This document shows positions 12,025 through 22,121 of a DNA stretch of 64,000 nt, one piece after another; within the stretch, counting starts at the first letter, position 1; every line of letters begins with the position of its first letter. The translations under genes were made by a program, and so were the position numbers. Source of the DNA: Lantana camara. Its lineage: Eukaryota > Streptophyta > Magnoliopsida > Lamiales > Verbenaceae. The notes beneath the pieces were generated by a model that had not been told where the DNA came from, searched no databases, and saw nothing but the letters and a program-made list of their open reading frames with translations. The stretch is from positions 57,641,501-57,705,500 of the forward strand of contig CM074863.1 of the NCBI GenBank assembly GCA_037501455.1. The letters run 5' to 3'.

Positions 12025-12621
12025 CACCCCGTCGACTATAAGGAGTCGAGAAATAACGTTATCCGGTGGAGGTTTGAAACTCCGGTATCGTTCAGCAAGA
12101 ACTTGAGAGTAAAACTCATTTGAATAAAAATTCAATGATTGACTTCTTGATTAAAAAAAAAAAGTTACAATGCTAAATATAAAGATGCATGCATGGAAAC
12201 CTAAGAGACACTTAGAAAACTAAGGGACACAAGCTATTCCCGCCACTTGCCTTGAAGGCTTACAAAAGTGGGCTTAATTAAACTAATATGCAGCTAAAGA
12301 ATGACAAAATAAAGGCCCAAATAATACTATAATAGACTTAGGGTCGAATTACATCATACCACACATTGGACTTTAAGAATTGACATAAAAACATTGAAGT
12401 ATTGAAGATTGGGTTCGGCAAACAATTTTGAAGGTTGGAGTCCAGCTTGAGCAAATTTGTTTAAGATATTCCCAACTTCTTCTTGGATCATTTTGACCCG
12501 TGCTCGTGTAATTGGACCACCATAACTTTGCTCCTTTTGTTTGTTATCTTCTTGAGCTATGGATCGGACCAACTCTTCATTTGGGATAAGTTGTGATCGC
12601 GGTTCATCATGATTCACATCA
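12025..12621 (-). mobile_element. 3' LTR of element A (CRM-like), truncated
   Basis: On the minus strand the LTR starts TGATGTGAATCATGATG at 12621, right after a purine tract, and follows the A-family LTRs at 44696-45441 and 41704-42439. The last ~150 bases, including the usual end TTCGTATCA, are missing at 12025. The pol reading frame runs into the LTR: the end of the integrase (about 12370-12621) is LTR-encoded. Confidence 0.85.
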
Positions 12622-14840
12622 TTCCCCCCTTCTTCAAAAGGATTCGTCCCCGAATATGAATTTGCATGAAAATGAGATAAAGCAGCAACATTTAAGGTGG
12701 AACTTACACTATACGTATCCGGGAGATCAATTCTGTAAGCATTATCATTGATCCTTTTCAACCCTTTGAACGGTCTGTCTCCCCGTGGGTCAAGTTTGGA
12801 CTTTCGCTGATGATTGAATTGTCTCTTTCCTAAAGTGAACCCAAACCAAGTCACCTTCCTTGAAAACAACTTTCTTTCGTCCCTTGTTAGCTTGAATCAT
12901 AGCTTGGTTGTTTCTTTTGAGAATGTGAAGCAGAGCATCCTCATGCATTTTCTTCACTGGTTCAGCTTTCTCCTTGCCATCTAAGCTTACAAGTTCATTC
13001 ATAGGTAAAGGAAGCAAATCCAAAGGAGTTAAGGGATTAAAACCATAAACAAGCTCAAAGGGTGAGAAAGAAGTAGAAGAATGTATTGAACGGTTATATG
13101 AAAATTCAACAAATGGAATACGCTCAACCCAATTCGTTGAATATGTTTTAAACACAGCCCTTAAAAGAGTTCCCAAGGTTCGATTCACTACCTTTGTTTA
13201 TCCATCCGTTTGAGGATAACAAGTGGTGGAAATAACAGTTTTGTCCCTAATTTTCCCCACAATACCCGCCAAAAGTGACTTAAAAACTTCACATCTGGAT
13301 CACTTATAATTGATTTTGGAATTCCATGAAGTTTTACCACTTCCCGAAAGAACATTCCAGCCACATGTGTTGCATCATCCGTTTTATTACAAGGAATGAA
13401 ATGTACCATTTTAGAAAATCGATCAACAATAACAAAAATTGAATCCTTTCCATTTTGTGTTCTCGACATTCCTAGCACAAAATCCATAGAAATATCAGTC
13501 CAAGGATGCGTGGAAACAGGCAAAGGTGTGTAAAGGCCGTGTGGTTTAACTCGTGACTTAGCCTTTCTACAAGTTACGCATCTATGACAAGTTCGTTCAA
13601 CATCCCGTTTCATGTGAGGCCAAAAGAAATGTTCCTTAAGTATGCTCAAAGTTTTTAAAACGCCAAAATATCCCATTAATCCTCCCCCATGAGACTCACG
13701 GATCAGCAATTGACACAAAGAACAATTTGGGATGCATAGCTTGTTCTCTTTAAACAAATAACCATCTTGAACATTAAATTCGTCACAAGGCTTTTGTTAA
13801 CAAGATGCAAATATTTCAGCAAAATCAGAATCACTTGAGTATAGTTCCTTAATATGTTCAAATCCCATGAATTTAGCACTAAGGGTAGAAAGAAGAACGT
13901 ACCTTCATGATAAGGCATCGACAACAACATTATCTTTACCTTACTTGTACCGAATCACATAAGGAAACATCTCTATAAATTCAACCCAGCGAGGATGCCT
14001 TCGGTTCAAACTTCCTTGCCCCTTCAAATGTTTTAATAACTCATGATCCGTATGAATGATGAACTCTTTCGACCATAAGTAATGCTGCCACATCTCTAAG
14101 GCCCTAATCAAGGCATAGAGCTCCTTGGCATAAGTAGAGTAGTTCAATGCAGCCCCATTGAGTTTCTCACTAAAGTATGCAATTGGTTTCTTCTCTTGCA
14201 TAAGCACAACACCTATACCAATACCCGAAGCATCACATTCGATTTCAAAAGTTTTAGAAAAATCTGGTAAATGTAAAAGAGGAGCTGAACTTAGCTTCGT
14301 TTTCAATGTTTGGAATGCCATTTCTTGAGCTTCTGCCCACTTAAATCCTACGCTTTTCTTCATGATTTCCATTAAGGGGGCAGCTATGGTGCTGAAATTG
14401 GGCACGAATCTCCTATAGAACCCAGCCAAACCATGAAAACTCCTTACTTCCATGATGGTCTTGGGTGTACGCCACTCTTTGATTGCCTTAACCTTTTCTC
14501 CATCTACCTCTATACCACCTGCACTCACAACAAATCCAAGGAACACGACTCTATCCATGCAAAATCTACACTTCTTAAGATTAGCATATAACTTTTCATG
14601 CCATAGTACCTCAAGTACTAACCTCAAATGCTTAATATGTTCATGCAAATTACGGCTAAAGGTCAATATATCATCAAAGTAAACTATTACGAATTTACCA
14701 ATATAAGCACATAATACATGATTCATCAATCTCATGAAGGTACTAGGTGCGTTAGTTAAGCCAAAAGGCATTACTAACCACTCATACAATCCATCCTTAG
14801 TTTTAAAAGCTGTTTTCCATTCACCACCTTCTTGCGTTCT
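12622..14840 (-). pseudogene. Element A pol, 3' half (RT, RNase H, integrase)
   Basis: Minus-strand pol of a CRM-like chromovirus. The RT palm ([12 protein letters not shown], then [10 protein letters not shown]) lies at about 14640-14790, followed by RNase H ([24 protein letters not shown]) and integrase ([10 protein letters not shown] zinc finger; [18 protein letters not shown]). It contains stops and frameshifts, for example the TAA at 13198-13200 and shifts near 13730, 13190 and 12830. The triad glutamate is lysine (AAG, 13192-13194), as in copy A'. The upstream part of pol continues at 24703 after the Tekay-like insertion. No chromodomain is seen; the C-terminus has GPITRARVK, in the LTR-encoded part. 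Confidence 0.88.
14836..14840. repeat. Target-site duplication GTTCT, left
   Basis: GTTCT directly precedes the Tekay-like 5' LTR; the same five bases follow its 3' LTR at 24703-24707. It marks a clean, unrearranged insertion into the RT region of element A. Confidence 0.95.
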
Positions 14841-17421
14841 TGTGACACCCCGACTTTCAGACCGTACAGGTATGACGTATGTGCTCATTTAAAATTATTG
14901 TTTACGCATTTTATATTTATTCTAATTGTTTATTTGAATTATTTGAATTTACATGAAATATTTGAATTATATGTCCAAAACTTTACCTCAAATGATTTAT
15001 AATATGAATTTTATCAATTTATGATATGTGAATTTAAATTGAACTTGATTTAATTTCGTTATGACCTTAATTGATCATTCATGAACCTTGAGAACTTAAT
15101 TGCAATGGACTTAATTGATCGCATTTCAAGATTTGGGGACCCACTTGCATGACTTAAATAATGGAGGGGTTTAATAGCAATTTTGGCCATTTCTTCTTTC
15201 TTCAAGTAGCATCACATTCCATTTCTTCCTTTCTCTCATACATACATTACATACACATCTTTGTTCTTGTTCCCTTGCCAACCGATCCAAAACCTTTGCC
15301 CAAGGTGTGAAGATTTCTTCTCTCAAAATCCGAATTGTGGACATTCAAGCATCATCAACATCATCTCACTCCATCTCTTGCATCTCTTTTTCATTCAAGG
15401 TAAGATGGAGATTTTGTATGAATTCTTGGATTGAATATGTGAAGCTAGGGTTGTGGCTTGGATTGGATGATTTACTTATTTGTTGTTGGAAACATGAGTA
15501 CATACTTTTAGCTTGAAGTTATGCTTAAAGACTTGGGATTTATGGACTTAGTTGATGAACTTGTATATGGGTTTGATGTTAGTAAATTTTGATGATCAAT
15601 GCATGATATGAGTTTATATGCTAGATTTTATTGTGCTTTAAGTATGGTTACATGTTTATTCAAGTTTTGGTTGCATTTGTTGGTTGTTGTTGCTGTCACG
15701 TTGCATGCCCTGTTTTTTTTCCTGTTTCGAACAGTGACACGGGCGTGTCACTTTTGTTCTCTTCAGTGTGACACGGGGGTGCAAGCTTGGTCGGGCTGAT
15801 TTTCTGTACCGTGACACGGGGGTGTCACGGTTTGCTTTGTTTTGTGACACGGGCGTGTCACCTTATTTTCATGTATGTTTTCCGCTGTACCGTGACACGG
15901 GGGTGTCACGGCTTAGTACATTTCGGTGACACGGGCGTGTCACCCTCTGTTTCTCATGCATTTTGTTTGCATGCTACTGTACATGCACGTGTTGTATATA
16001 TATTGAATATATGTAGTTGTAATTTGGTAACGTTTAAGGGTTCATTTGATATTTTCTTGTATTCATAGCATCTATTTGCATCGCCGTGCGTCTAATTGGT
16101 ACATTATTGAGTCTAAGTCTCGGGTCTTGTCTTCTTTTGTTTCAGAGCCTCTTCCGGAAGTTCGTGAGCCCGAGGTTTAAGTGTTCGTTCGCCCGTTTTG
16201 CCTTCCTTCTACTTTTGCAAAGGTGAGGTTAGGATCCTTTATATTAGATAAGCGACCTAAGACCTATTACGTGTTGTTTTCTTACCCTATATGCGAATAT
16301 ATACCTTATATATATATTAAATACGAGTGCTTAAGCTATGTTATGATTTTGTGAAATAAGCTTTACGTTTTCGAAATTGGTATAAGTATTGGCATAAGTA
16401 AGCTATATTTTGAAATTCGTTATTCGTTTATGATATGTGTGAGCGAGTTGTACCCTGAAAGATGGGAGTTTGGTTTGATTTGGTTTGTTGGGCCCGGAGA
16501 CGTGGGTAAGGAAGACCCGGGACGACCACGGGGTCGCCGGGTTTACCCCTGTGCACGCTCTCATTTGAGATATTCACGTGCGACCTAGGGAGATTGGGAA
16601 GGCGTGATATCTTGAGCCTTCGGTGAATAACCGGGGAAGGCATACCGTGGGTTAGCTACCCCGTATGTTTTTGGTAATGTAGGTGCTAGGGTTTGATTCC
16701 CGACACACCATGGATGTAAGGGTGGTTTTGTGATTTGATATTTATACCAAAGGAGTAAGGGATAGTCCGTTCTCGCCGGGCTTTTGATTATGTTCTGTTT
16801 GATAGATTATGGATCGAGATAGGTTTTCCTTTATATTATATGCTATTTTTTTTGGAAAAATGATTTGGTATGAAAAACCCTAGCCTCGATTCATGACTAT
16901 CCCCGTTGTACTATGCTCTGCTCTATATGTATTTAGGTGTGGGTGTGCGTTTAGCCCCTCACTCAGTCGAGTTTTGACTGACCCCTCTCTTTTCCCACCT
17001 TCAGTGCAGGTTGTTTCGAGCTAGGCGGGGAAGTGCGAGTCTTAGTCTTGTACTTGTGTGTCTAGGTCGAGTTGCATTCATACTTCTTGCATTTTGGATA
17101 CTCTTATTATGTATTTGATGTTAGAATTATATTTTGCTGAATTATGGGCTTTTGATGTATATACTCGATCTTTTGGGCCGTGAGGCCATTGTATATGATG
17201 TAAATGTTATTTATAGAGCTCTCTTTTCGATCCTTATGTTATTGCTTCCGCATTTATATGTTTGTTTTGCGCGCTCTGTCCGTGTTTTAGCCCCACTTAG
17301 CCTAAGGAGTGAGTGTAGGTTCCATTCGCTTAGACTTGGATTCATGTATGGAAATACATTTCATATGTGGGTTCGGGTTTAGGTGCGGGGGATGTGGTGG
17401 CCCACCGCTCCGGGCGTCACA
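14841..17421 (+). mobile_element. 5' LTR of Tekay-like element
   Basis: Starts TGTGACACCCCGACTTTC and ends CCGGGCGTCACA. It contains a donor-like CAAG|GTAAGA at 15399/15400, a palindrome array (15734-15943), an acceptor-like TTTGTTTCAG ending at 16145, a second donor-like AAAG|GTGAGG at 16222/16223 and a second acceptor-like CAGTGCAG ending at 17009. Small reading frames here recur identically in the 3' LTR and have no family match, so I do not annotate them as genes. Confidence 0.95.
15734..15943. repeat. Array of six GTGACAC palindromes, 5' LTR
   Basis: Copies lie at 15734-15751, 15768-15781 (half-degenerate), 15809-15830, 15844-15861, 15890-15911 and 15926-15943. The short type is GTGACACGGGCGTGTCAC (18 bp). 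The long type adds two flanking base pairs and has a GGGGG centre (22 bp). From the third copy on, long and short types alternate. Each can form a hairpin with 7-9 bp arms. Function unknown; the 3' LTR repeats the array at 23015-23224. Confidence 0.95.
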
Positions 17422-17430
17422 TCCTGAAAG

Positions 17431-17442
17431 TGGTATCAGAGC
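17431..17442 (+). other. Primer-binding site, Tekay-like element
   Basis: TGGTATCAGAGC, complementary to the initiator-Met tRNA 3' end, nine bases after the 5' LTR. It would prime minus-strand DNA synthesis. Confidence 0.95.
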
Positions 17443-17617
17443 CCTCGGTTGCAAAACCGGAGCTCTAGAGTCGTGTCGGGTGAGTCTAGGTCGTACGGCT
17501 TAGGACAATGTGGTTATATGCATTTATGTGATTATTGGTTATCTTCTTGTTAATCGTGCACATGAACATGTACTAACCCTCACGCATATGAATTGGAATC
17601 TTTTCTTTTGTAGAAAT

Positions 17618-18301
17618 ATGCCTCCCCGAAGACACCACCGCCGAGATAGATCTCCGGAACATCGTCATCACCGAGATCATTCTCCACATCCGGAAAATAA
17701 TAATCCACCACCACCACCCCAAATGGATCCGGGCAATTTCATGGAGAGATTAGCGGTATATTTGGAACAAAGGGCTCAGGAAAGAAACAATGCACCTCCA
17801 GCTGGGAATCATGGAGGAAATCTAATTATAGCTACTCTCCGGGAGTTCAAGAACCAAAATCCACCGGTTTTCGTGGGTGGAAATGATGTCCAAGCAGAGG
17901 AATGGCTCGTGCAAACTAACCGGGTATGGAATCTCATACCGTGTGGGCCTATGGAGAAGCTACAATGCACACTTACCATGATCCAGGGCCAAGCTTATAG
18001 TTGGTGGTCAAGCTTGCAAGGAAGATTAGAGGCTACCGAGGAGGAGATCACATGGGAGGTGTTTGTTCGTGAATTCAAGAATAAATATATTCCCAAAGCT
18101 ACAAGAAATCGAAGGGTGAGAGAATTTATGGAGCTCAAACAAGGGGGTATGTCCGTCACTGATTATATCAACGAGTTTGAAAGGCTCTCTCGTTATGCCC
18201 CGAACATTGCCAATGATGATGAAAGCAAGGCTTCTCAATTCCTCCAAGGACTTCGGGAGGATATGAAAGATGCTCTAGAGGCTTCTAACACAAGTACTTA
18301 G
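17618..18301 (+). CDS. gag: Gag (capsid part) of Tekay-like element, ends at in-frame TAG
   Basis: Gag forms the virus-like particle. I place the start at ATG 17618 (MPPRRHHRR...), because it follows an acceptor-like TTTTCTTTTGTAG and starts the typical basic, proline-rich leader; an upstream ATG at 17510 lies in leader sequence. The capsid domain includes EAEEW...NLIPCGPMEKLQC, GQAYSWWSSL, EVFVREFKNKYIP and MSVTDYINEFERLSRYAP. The frame stops at TAG 18299-18301, before the zinc knuckles, and the same frame continues immediately. A retroviral readthrough stop would usually follow the nucleocapsid, so this is more likely a nonsense mutation. 227 residues. Confidence 0.88.
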   Translation: MPPRRHHRRDRSPEHRHHRDHSPHPENNNPPPPPQMDPGNFMERLAVYLEQRAQERNNAPPAGNHGGNLIIATLREFKNQNPPVFVGGNDVQAEEWLVQTNRVWNLIPCGPMEKLQCTLTMIQGQAYSWWSSLQGRLEATEEEITWEVFVREFKNKYIPKATRNRRVREFMELKQGGMSVTDYINEFERLSRYAPNIANDDESKASQFLQGLREDMKDALEASNTST

Positions 18302-20776
18302 GCGAAAGTCACGGATAAAGCTCTAAGAGTTGAAGAACGGGTTGTGATGAGAAGGAAGAGTACTTATACCGGACAAGGGTCTAGTTCGGGGAATTTTAAT
18401 AAATTTGGGAAGAGGCCGGCATTTAAAACATTTCAACAAGCCCAGCCTCAAAACAAGCAACCTCGACCCGCGGGACCCAATCAACCGAATCGACCCTTAG
18501 CACTTCCGGCTCCACCTAAAGTGCAATGTACCTATTGCAAGGGTCCTCATCACGTGGATAATTGCTTCAGGCTTCATAAGAGGTGTTTCATTTGTGGGGC
18601 ACAGGATCATATGGTGAACACATGCCCGAAGAAGAAAGATAACCCGAGGCCTGCAATCCAAGCTAGGGCTTATGCGTTGGGTGGTGAAGAAGAGCAAGCT
18701 GTGGAAATCGACCCAAATGCCGTGATCGAAGGTACTATAAGCATTCATGGCACTACATTACATGCATTATTTGATCCCGGGGCCACTCATTCTTTTATTT
18801 CCCGGGATATTGCTTCTTCTATGTGCTTGCCTGTCTCCTTGTGTGCGCATGATTACGTGGTTAGCTCCCCTCTTGGTGGTAGTTTAGTAACTTGCAGGGT
18901 TTTTCGGGGTTGTCCGGTTAGCTTCGAAGGCCGAGTTTTCCTCGCAGATTTGATTGAAATGCCGATGCGGAGTTATGATGTAATCTTGGGTATGGATTGG
19001 TTGTATGAACATGGGGCTCAGATGGATTGTCGGGATAAGAAAGTTTCTTTTGGTTCAGTGGTGTTTAAGGGCGAAAAGTTGAAGTCAAGCCCGTTTATTT
19101 CTTTTGTTGAGGCGAGTAAACTGGTCCGGGACGGTGCGACGGGTTTTGTGGCCTATCTTTTGAATAGACCGAAGGATCAGGCCAAACTTGAGGAGACGGA
19201 GGTCGTGCGAGAGTATACCGATGTTTTCCCTGAGACTTTGGGTTCTCTACCGCCTGATAGGGACATCGAGTTCGTAATCGACCTTTATCCCGGAGCAGAG
19301 CCTTTCTCAAAGACTCCTTACAGAATGGCTCCTGCAGAGTTAAAAGAGTTAAAGACGCAGCTTGATGAGCTTCTAGCTTGCGGGTACATCCGCCCGAGCA
19401 CTTCTCCGTGGGGTGCTCCCGTTCTATTTGTAAAGAAGAAGGATGGGACGTTACGGATGTGTATAGATTACCGTGAGCTGAATCGGATGACAGTGAAGAA
19501 CAAATACCCTTTGCCTCACATCGAGGAGTTATTCGATATTCTGCAAGGCTCAAAAGTCTATTCCAAGTTAGATTTGAGGCAGGGTTACTACCAACTGCGT
19601 ATTAGGGGGAAAGATATTCCGAAGACTGGTTTTAATACACGATATGGCCATTTTGAATTCGTTGTCATGCCGTTTGGATTAACTAATGCTCCAGCCGTAT
19701 TTATGGATGTGATGCACCGAGTGTTTAGGCAGTTTCTTGACAAATTCGTGGTTATATTTATAGACGACATTCTGGTGTATTCTAAGTCTGCTGAAGAGCA
19801 CGCTCAGCATCTTCGGATCGTTTTGGAAACTTTGAGGGAACACAAGTTGTACGCGAAATTCAGCAAGTGCGAACTCTGGATCGACCGAGTTGTATTTTTG
19901 GGTCATATAATTTCAGGTGATGGGATTGAGGTTGATCCATCTAAGGTTGAGTCCGTGCTTTGTTGGGAGAGACCGAGAAATGCCTCTGAGATTAGAAGCT
20001 TTATTGGGTTGGCCGGTTACTACCGAAGGTTTGTTAAGGATTTTTCTGAAATTGCCGCTCCATTGACTCGTCTGACTAAGAAGGAAGTGAAATTCGAATG
20101 GGATGATAAGTGTGAGGCGAGTTTTCAGACATTGAAGGTGAAATTAACTTCAGCACCGGTTCTTACTTTACCCGAGGGTACCGAGGGTTATGCGGTTTAT
20201 ACAGATGCTTCCAAAGAAGGTCTCGGTTGTGTTTTAATGCAGCACGGTAGAGTGGTAGCTTATGCTTCAAGGAAATTGAAGGAACATGAGAAGAATTACC
20301 CTACCCACGATCTTGAATTAGCTGCCGTTGTGTTTGCTTTGATGAAGTGGCGACACTATCTGTACGGTACCACGTTCGAGGTGTTTACGGATCACCAAAG
20401 CCTCAAGTATCTCTTTTCTCAGAAGGATTTAAACGTAAGACAGAGGCGTTGGTTGGAGTTGTTAGAGGATTACGATTGCACCATTCAATACCATCCGGGT
20501 AAAGCAAACGTGGTCGCCGATGCCTTGAGTAGGAAGGTGAGTGTGGCTAAGTTGGAAGCAGGTTCTCCAAGTTCGGGTTCAGAGATCTTGGTTTCGGGAA
20601 CTTGGTTGGCTAATCTTACAGTAATACCAGATTTGAAAGAACAGTTGTTGGAAGCACAGAATTCAGATGCAGAAATTCAAAGGTTGGTAGCTCGTTCCAA
20701 GAACGACCCGAATTTTAAGTTCGGGATTGATGATTCCGGTTTGTTAAGGTTCGAAGCGAGAATATGTGTCCCATAA
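18302..20776 (+). CDS. pol: Nucleocapsid-protease-RT-RNase H of Tekay-like element
   Basis: Same frame as Gag. An internal ATG at 18344 opens an 810-codon stretch. Counting from it: zinc knuckles at residues 62-74 (spacing one residue short) and 81-94 ([14 protein letters not shown], canonical CX2CX4HX4C); aspartic protease DPGATHSF at 144-151, with P where D-S/T-G is usual; RT with MPFGLTNAP (442-450) and the catalytic FIDD box at 472-475; RNase H with YTDAS (D621), E658, TDHQS (D683) and ADALSRK (D726). It ends at TAA 20774-20776, after RICVP, and the same frame continues into integrase, so a single change probably split one polyprotein. No frameshift is seen. Confidence 0.92.
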   Translation, partial: AKVTDKALRVEERVVMRRKSTYTGQGSSSGNFNKFGKRPAFKTFQQAQPQNKQPRPAGPNQPNRPLALPAPPKVQCTYCKGPHHVDNCFRLHKRCFICGAQDHMVNTCPKKKDNPRPAIQARAYALGGEEEQAVEIDPNAVIEGTISIHGTTLHALFDPGATHSFISRDIASSMCLPVSLCAHDYVVSSPLGGSLVTCRVFRGCPVSFEGRVFLADLIEMPMRSYDVILGMDWLYEHGAQMDCRDKKVSFGSVVFKGEKLKSSPFISFVEASKLVRDGATGFVAYLLNRPKDQAKLEETEVVREYTDVFPETLGSLPPDRDIEFVIDLYPGAEPFSKTPYRMAPAELKELKTQLDELLACGYIRPSTSPWGAPVLFVKKKDGTLRMCIDYRELNRMTVKNKYPLPHIEELFDILQGSKVYSKLDLRQGYYQLRIRGKDIPKTGFNTRYGHFEFVVMPFGLTNAPAVFMDVMHRVFRQFLDKFVVIFIDDILVYSKSAEEHAQHLRIVLETLREHKLYAKFSKCELWIDRVVFLGHIISGDGIEVDPSKVESVLCWERPRNASEIRSFIGLAGYYRRFVKDFSEIAAPLTRLTKKEVKFEWDDKCEASFQTLKVKLTSAPVLTLPEGTEGYAVYTDASKEGLGCVLMQHGRVVAYASRKLKEHEKNYPTHDLELAAVVFALMKWRHYLYGTTFEVFTDHQSLKYLFSQKDLNVRQRRWLELLEDYDCTIQYHPGKANVVADALSRKVSVAKLEAGSPSSGSEILVSGTWLANLTVIPDLKEQLLEAQNSDAEIQRLVARSKNDPNFKFGIDDSGLLRFEARICVP

Positions 20777-22093
20777 GAGCTCAAGAGGCTTGTACTTGAG
20801 GAGGCACATCGCTCGAGGTACTCGATTCATCCGGGAGGTACTAAGATGTATCGGGACCTGAAAGAGAAATTCTGGTGGAATGGCATGAAAAGGGACGTCG
20901 CGAACTTCGTGAAGCGATGTCTGACGTGTCAACAGGTGAAGGCAGAACACCAGAAGCCGGGAGGAACTCTCCAACCACTTCCTATTCCCGAGTGGAAGTG
21001 GGAGCAAGTGACTATGGACTTCGTGTCCGGCTTGCCTAGAGTCAAAGGAGGGTTTGATGGAATTTGGGTAATTGTTGACAGATTAACTAAGTCTGCCCAT
21101 TTCCTCAAGGTTCGGATGTCCGAGAAAGTTCCAAGGCTAGCCGAGTTATATGTTCGAGAGATTGTAAGACTACATGGAATTCCAGCTAGTATCGTTTCGG
21201 ATCGGGATCCACGGTTTACTTCGATCTTCTGGCAGAATCTCCAAAAATGTTTGGGCACCAGGCTCAGGTTTAGCACCGCTTCGCATCCTCAAACGGACGG
21301 TCAATCTGAAAGGTTAATTCAGTACTTGGAGGATATGCTTCGGACGTGTGCTTTGGATTTCCAGGATAAGTGGGACGAACATCTGGCTCTAGTTGAATTT
21401 GCTTATAACAACAGTTATCAGGGTTCGATTAAGATGGCTCCTTATGAAGCACTTTATGGAAGAAAGTGTAGGTCGCCTTTGTTTTGGGATATCGAGGATT
21501 GGAGATGGACCGAAGAGAATAAGCTTGAGAGGGCCGAGCCTAAGGAAAACATTGCTGCTACTATTGAGAAGGTTCATACGATTAGACAAAGAATGAGGGC
21601 AGCTCAGGCTCGACAGAAGAGCTACGCCGATAAGAGGAGAAGGCCCTTAGTGTTTGAGGTCGGAGATAGAGTTTTTCTGAAAGCATCTCCAAGGAAAGGC
21701 TTCACTCGAATAGGTAAAGGTGGAAAGCTCAGTCCACGATACTTAGGGCCATTTGAAATTTTGGAAAGAATTGGAGAAACGGCGTACAGATTGGATCTAC
21801 CACCGAATTTGACCGGGATACACAACGTTTTCCATGTTTCTCAGCTCCGCAAGTACCATCCCGATGAGGCAACTATTCTTCCAGTTGAAGAGGTTCAGTT
21901 AGAGCCGGATTTAACAATAGAAAAGCATCCGGTTGCAATTCAGGACCGGAAGATGCAAGAATTGAGAAAACGGCAGATTCCTTTGGTCAGAGTACTTTGG
22001 AGGGATCAGAAATCCGAGGAATCGACTTGGGAAACTGAGGAGAAAATGAGGAACTTATATCCGGAGTTGTTTGAGGACTCGGTTCGGACTTGA
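20777..22093 (+). CDS. pol: Integrase with C-terminal chromodomain, Tekay-like element
   Basis: Continuation of pol in the same frame after TAA 20774-20776; the first ATG is at 20846. The HHCC zinc finger (AHRSRYSIHPG ... CLTCQQ) spans that junction, so without readthrough the integrase lacks part of its finger. The catalytic triad is present: TMDFVSGLP, IVSDRDPRF and HPQTDGQSERL. The GPF/YLGPFEI region and a C-terminal chromodomain (VRVLWRDQKSEESTWETEE) follow. In chromoviruses this domain binds methylated histone H3, steering insertion to heterochromatin. TGA ends it at 22091-22093, 15 bases before the PPT. Confidence 0.92.
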   Translation, partial: ELKRLVLEEAHRSRYSIHPGGTKMYRDLKEKFWWNGMKRDVANFVKRCLTCQQVKAEHQKPGGTLQPLPIPEWKWEQVTMDFVSGLPRVKGGFDGIWVIVDRLTKSAHFLKVRMSEKVPRLAELYVREIVRLHGIPASIVSDRDPRFTSIFWQNLQKCLGTRLRFSTASHPQTDGQSERLIQYLEDMLRTCALDFQDKWDEHLALVEFAYNNSYQGSIKMAPYEALYGRKCRSPLFWDIEDWRWTEENKLERAEPKENIAATIEKVHTIRQRMRAAQARQKSYADKRRRPLVFEVGDRVFLKASPRKGFTRIGKGGKLSPRYLGPFEILERIGETAYRLDLPPNLTGIHNVFHVSQLRKYHPDEATILPVEEVQLEPDLTIEKHPVAIQDRKMQELRKRQIPLVRVLWRDQKSEESTWETEEKMRNLYPELFEDSVRT

Positions 22094-22108
22094 GGGCAAG
22101 TCCTTTTT

Positions 22109-22121
22109 AAGGGGGAAGGAT
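22109..22121 (+). other. Polypurine tract, Tekay-like element
   Basis: AAGGGGGAAGGAT directly upstream of the 3' LTR start TGTGACACC at 22122. Confidence 0.9.

Noticed and set aside
15734..15943. CRISPR-like repeats
   Set aside because: Repeats are palindromes of two types with short, unequal spacers inside a plant LTR; no cas genes; eukaryotic context.
19095..19553. 152-codon minus-strand frame opposite the RT gene
   Set aside because: Antisense shadow of conserved pol; no domain of its own.
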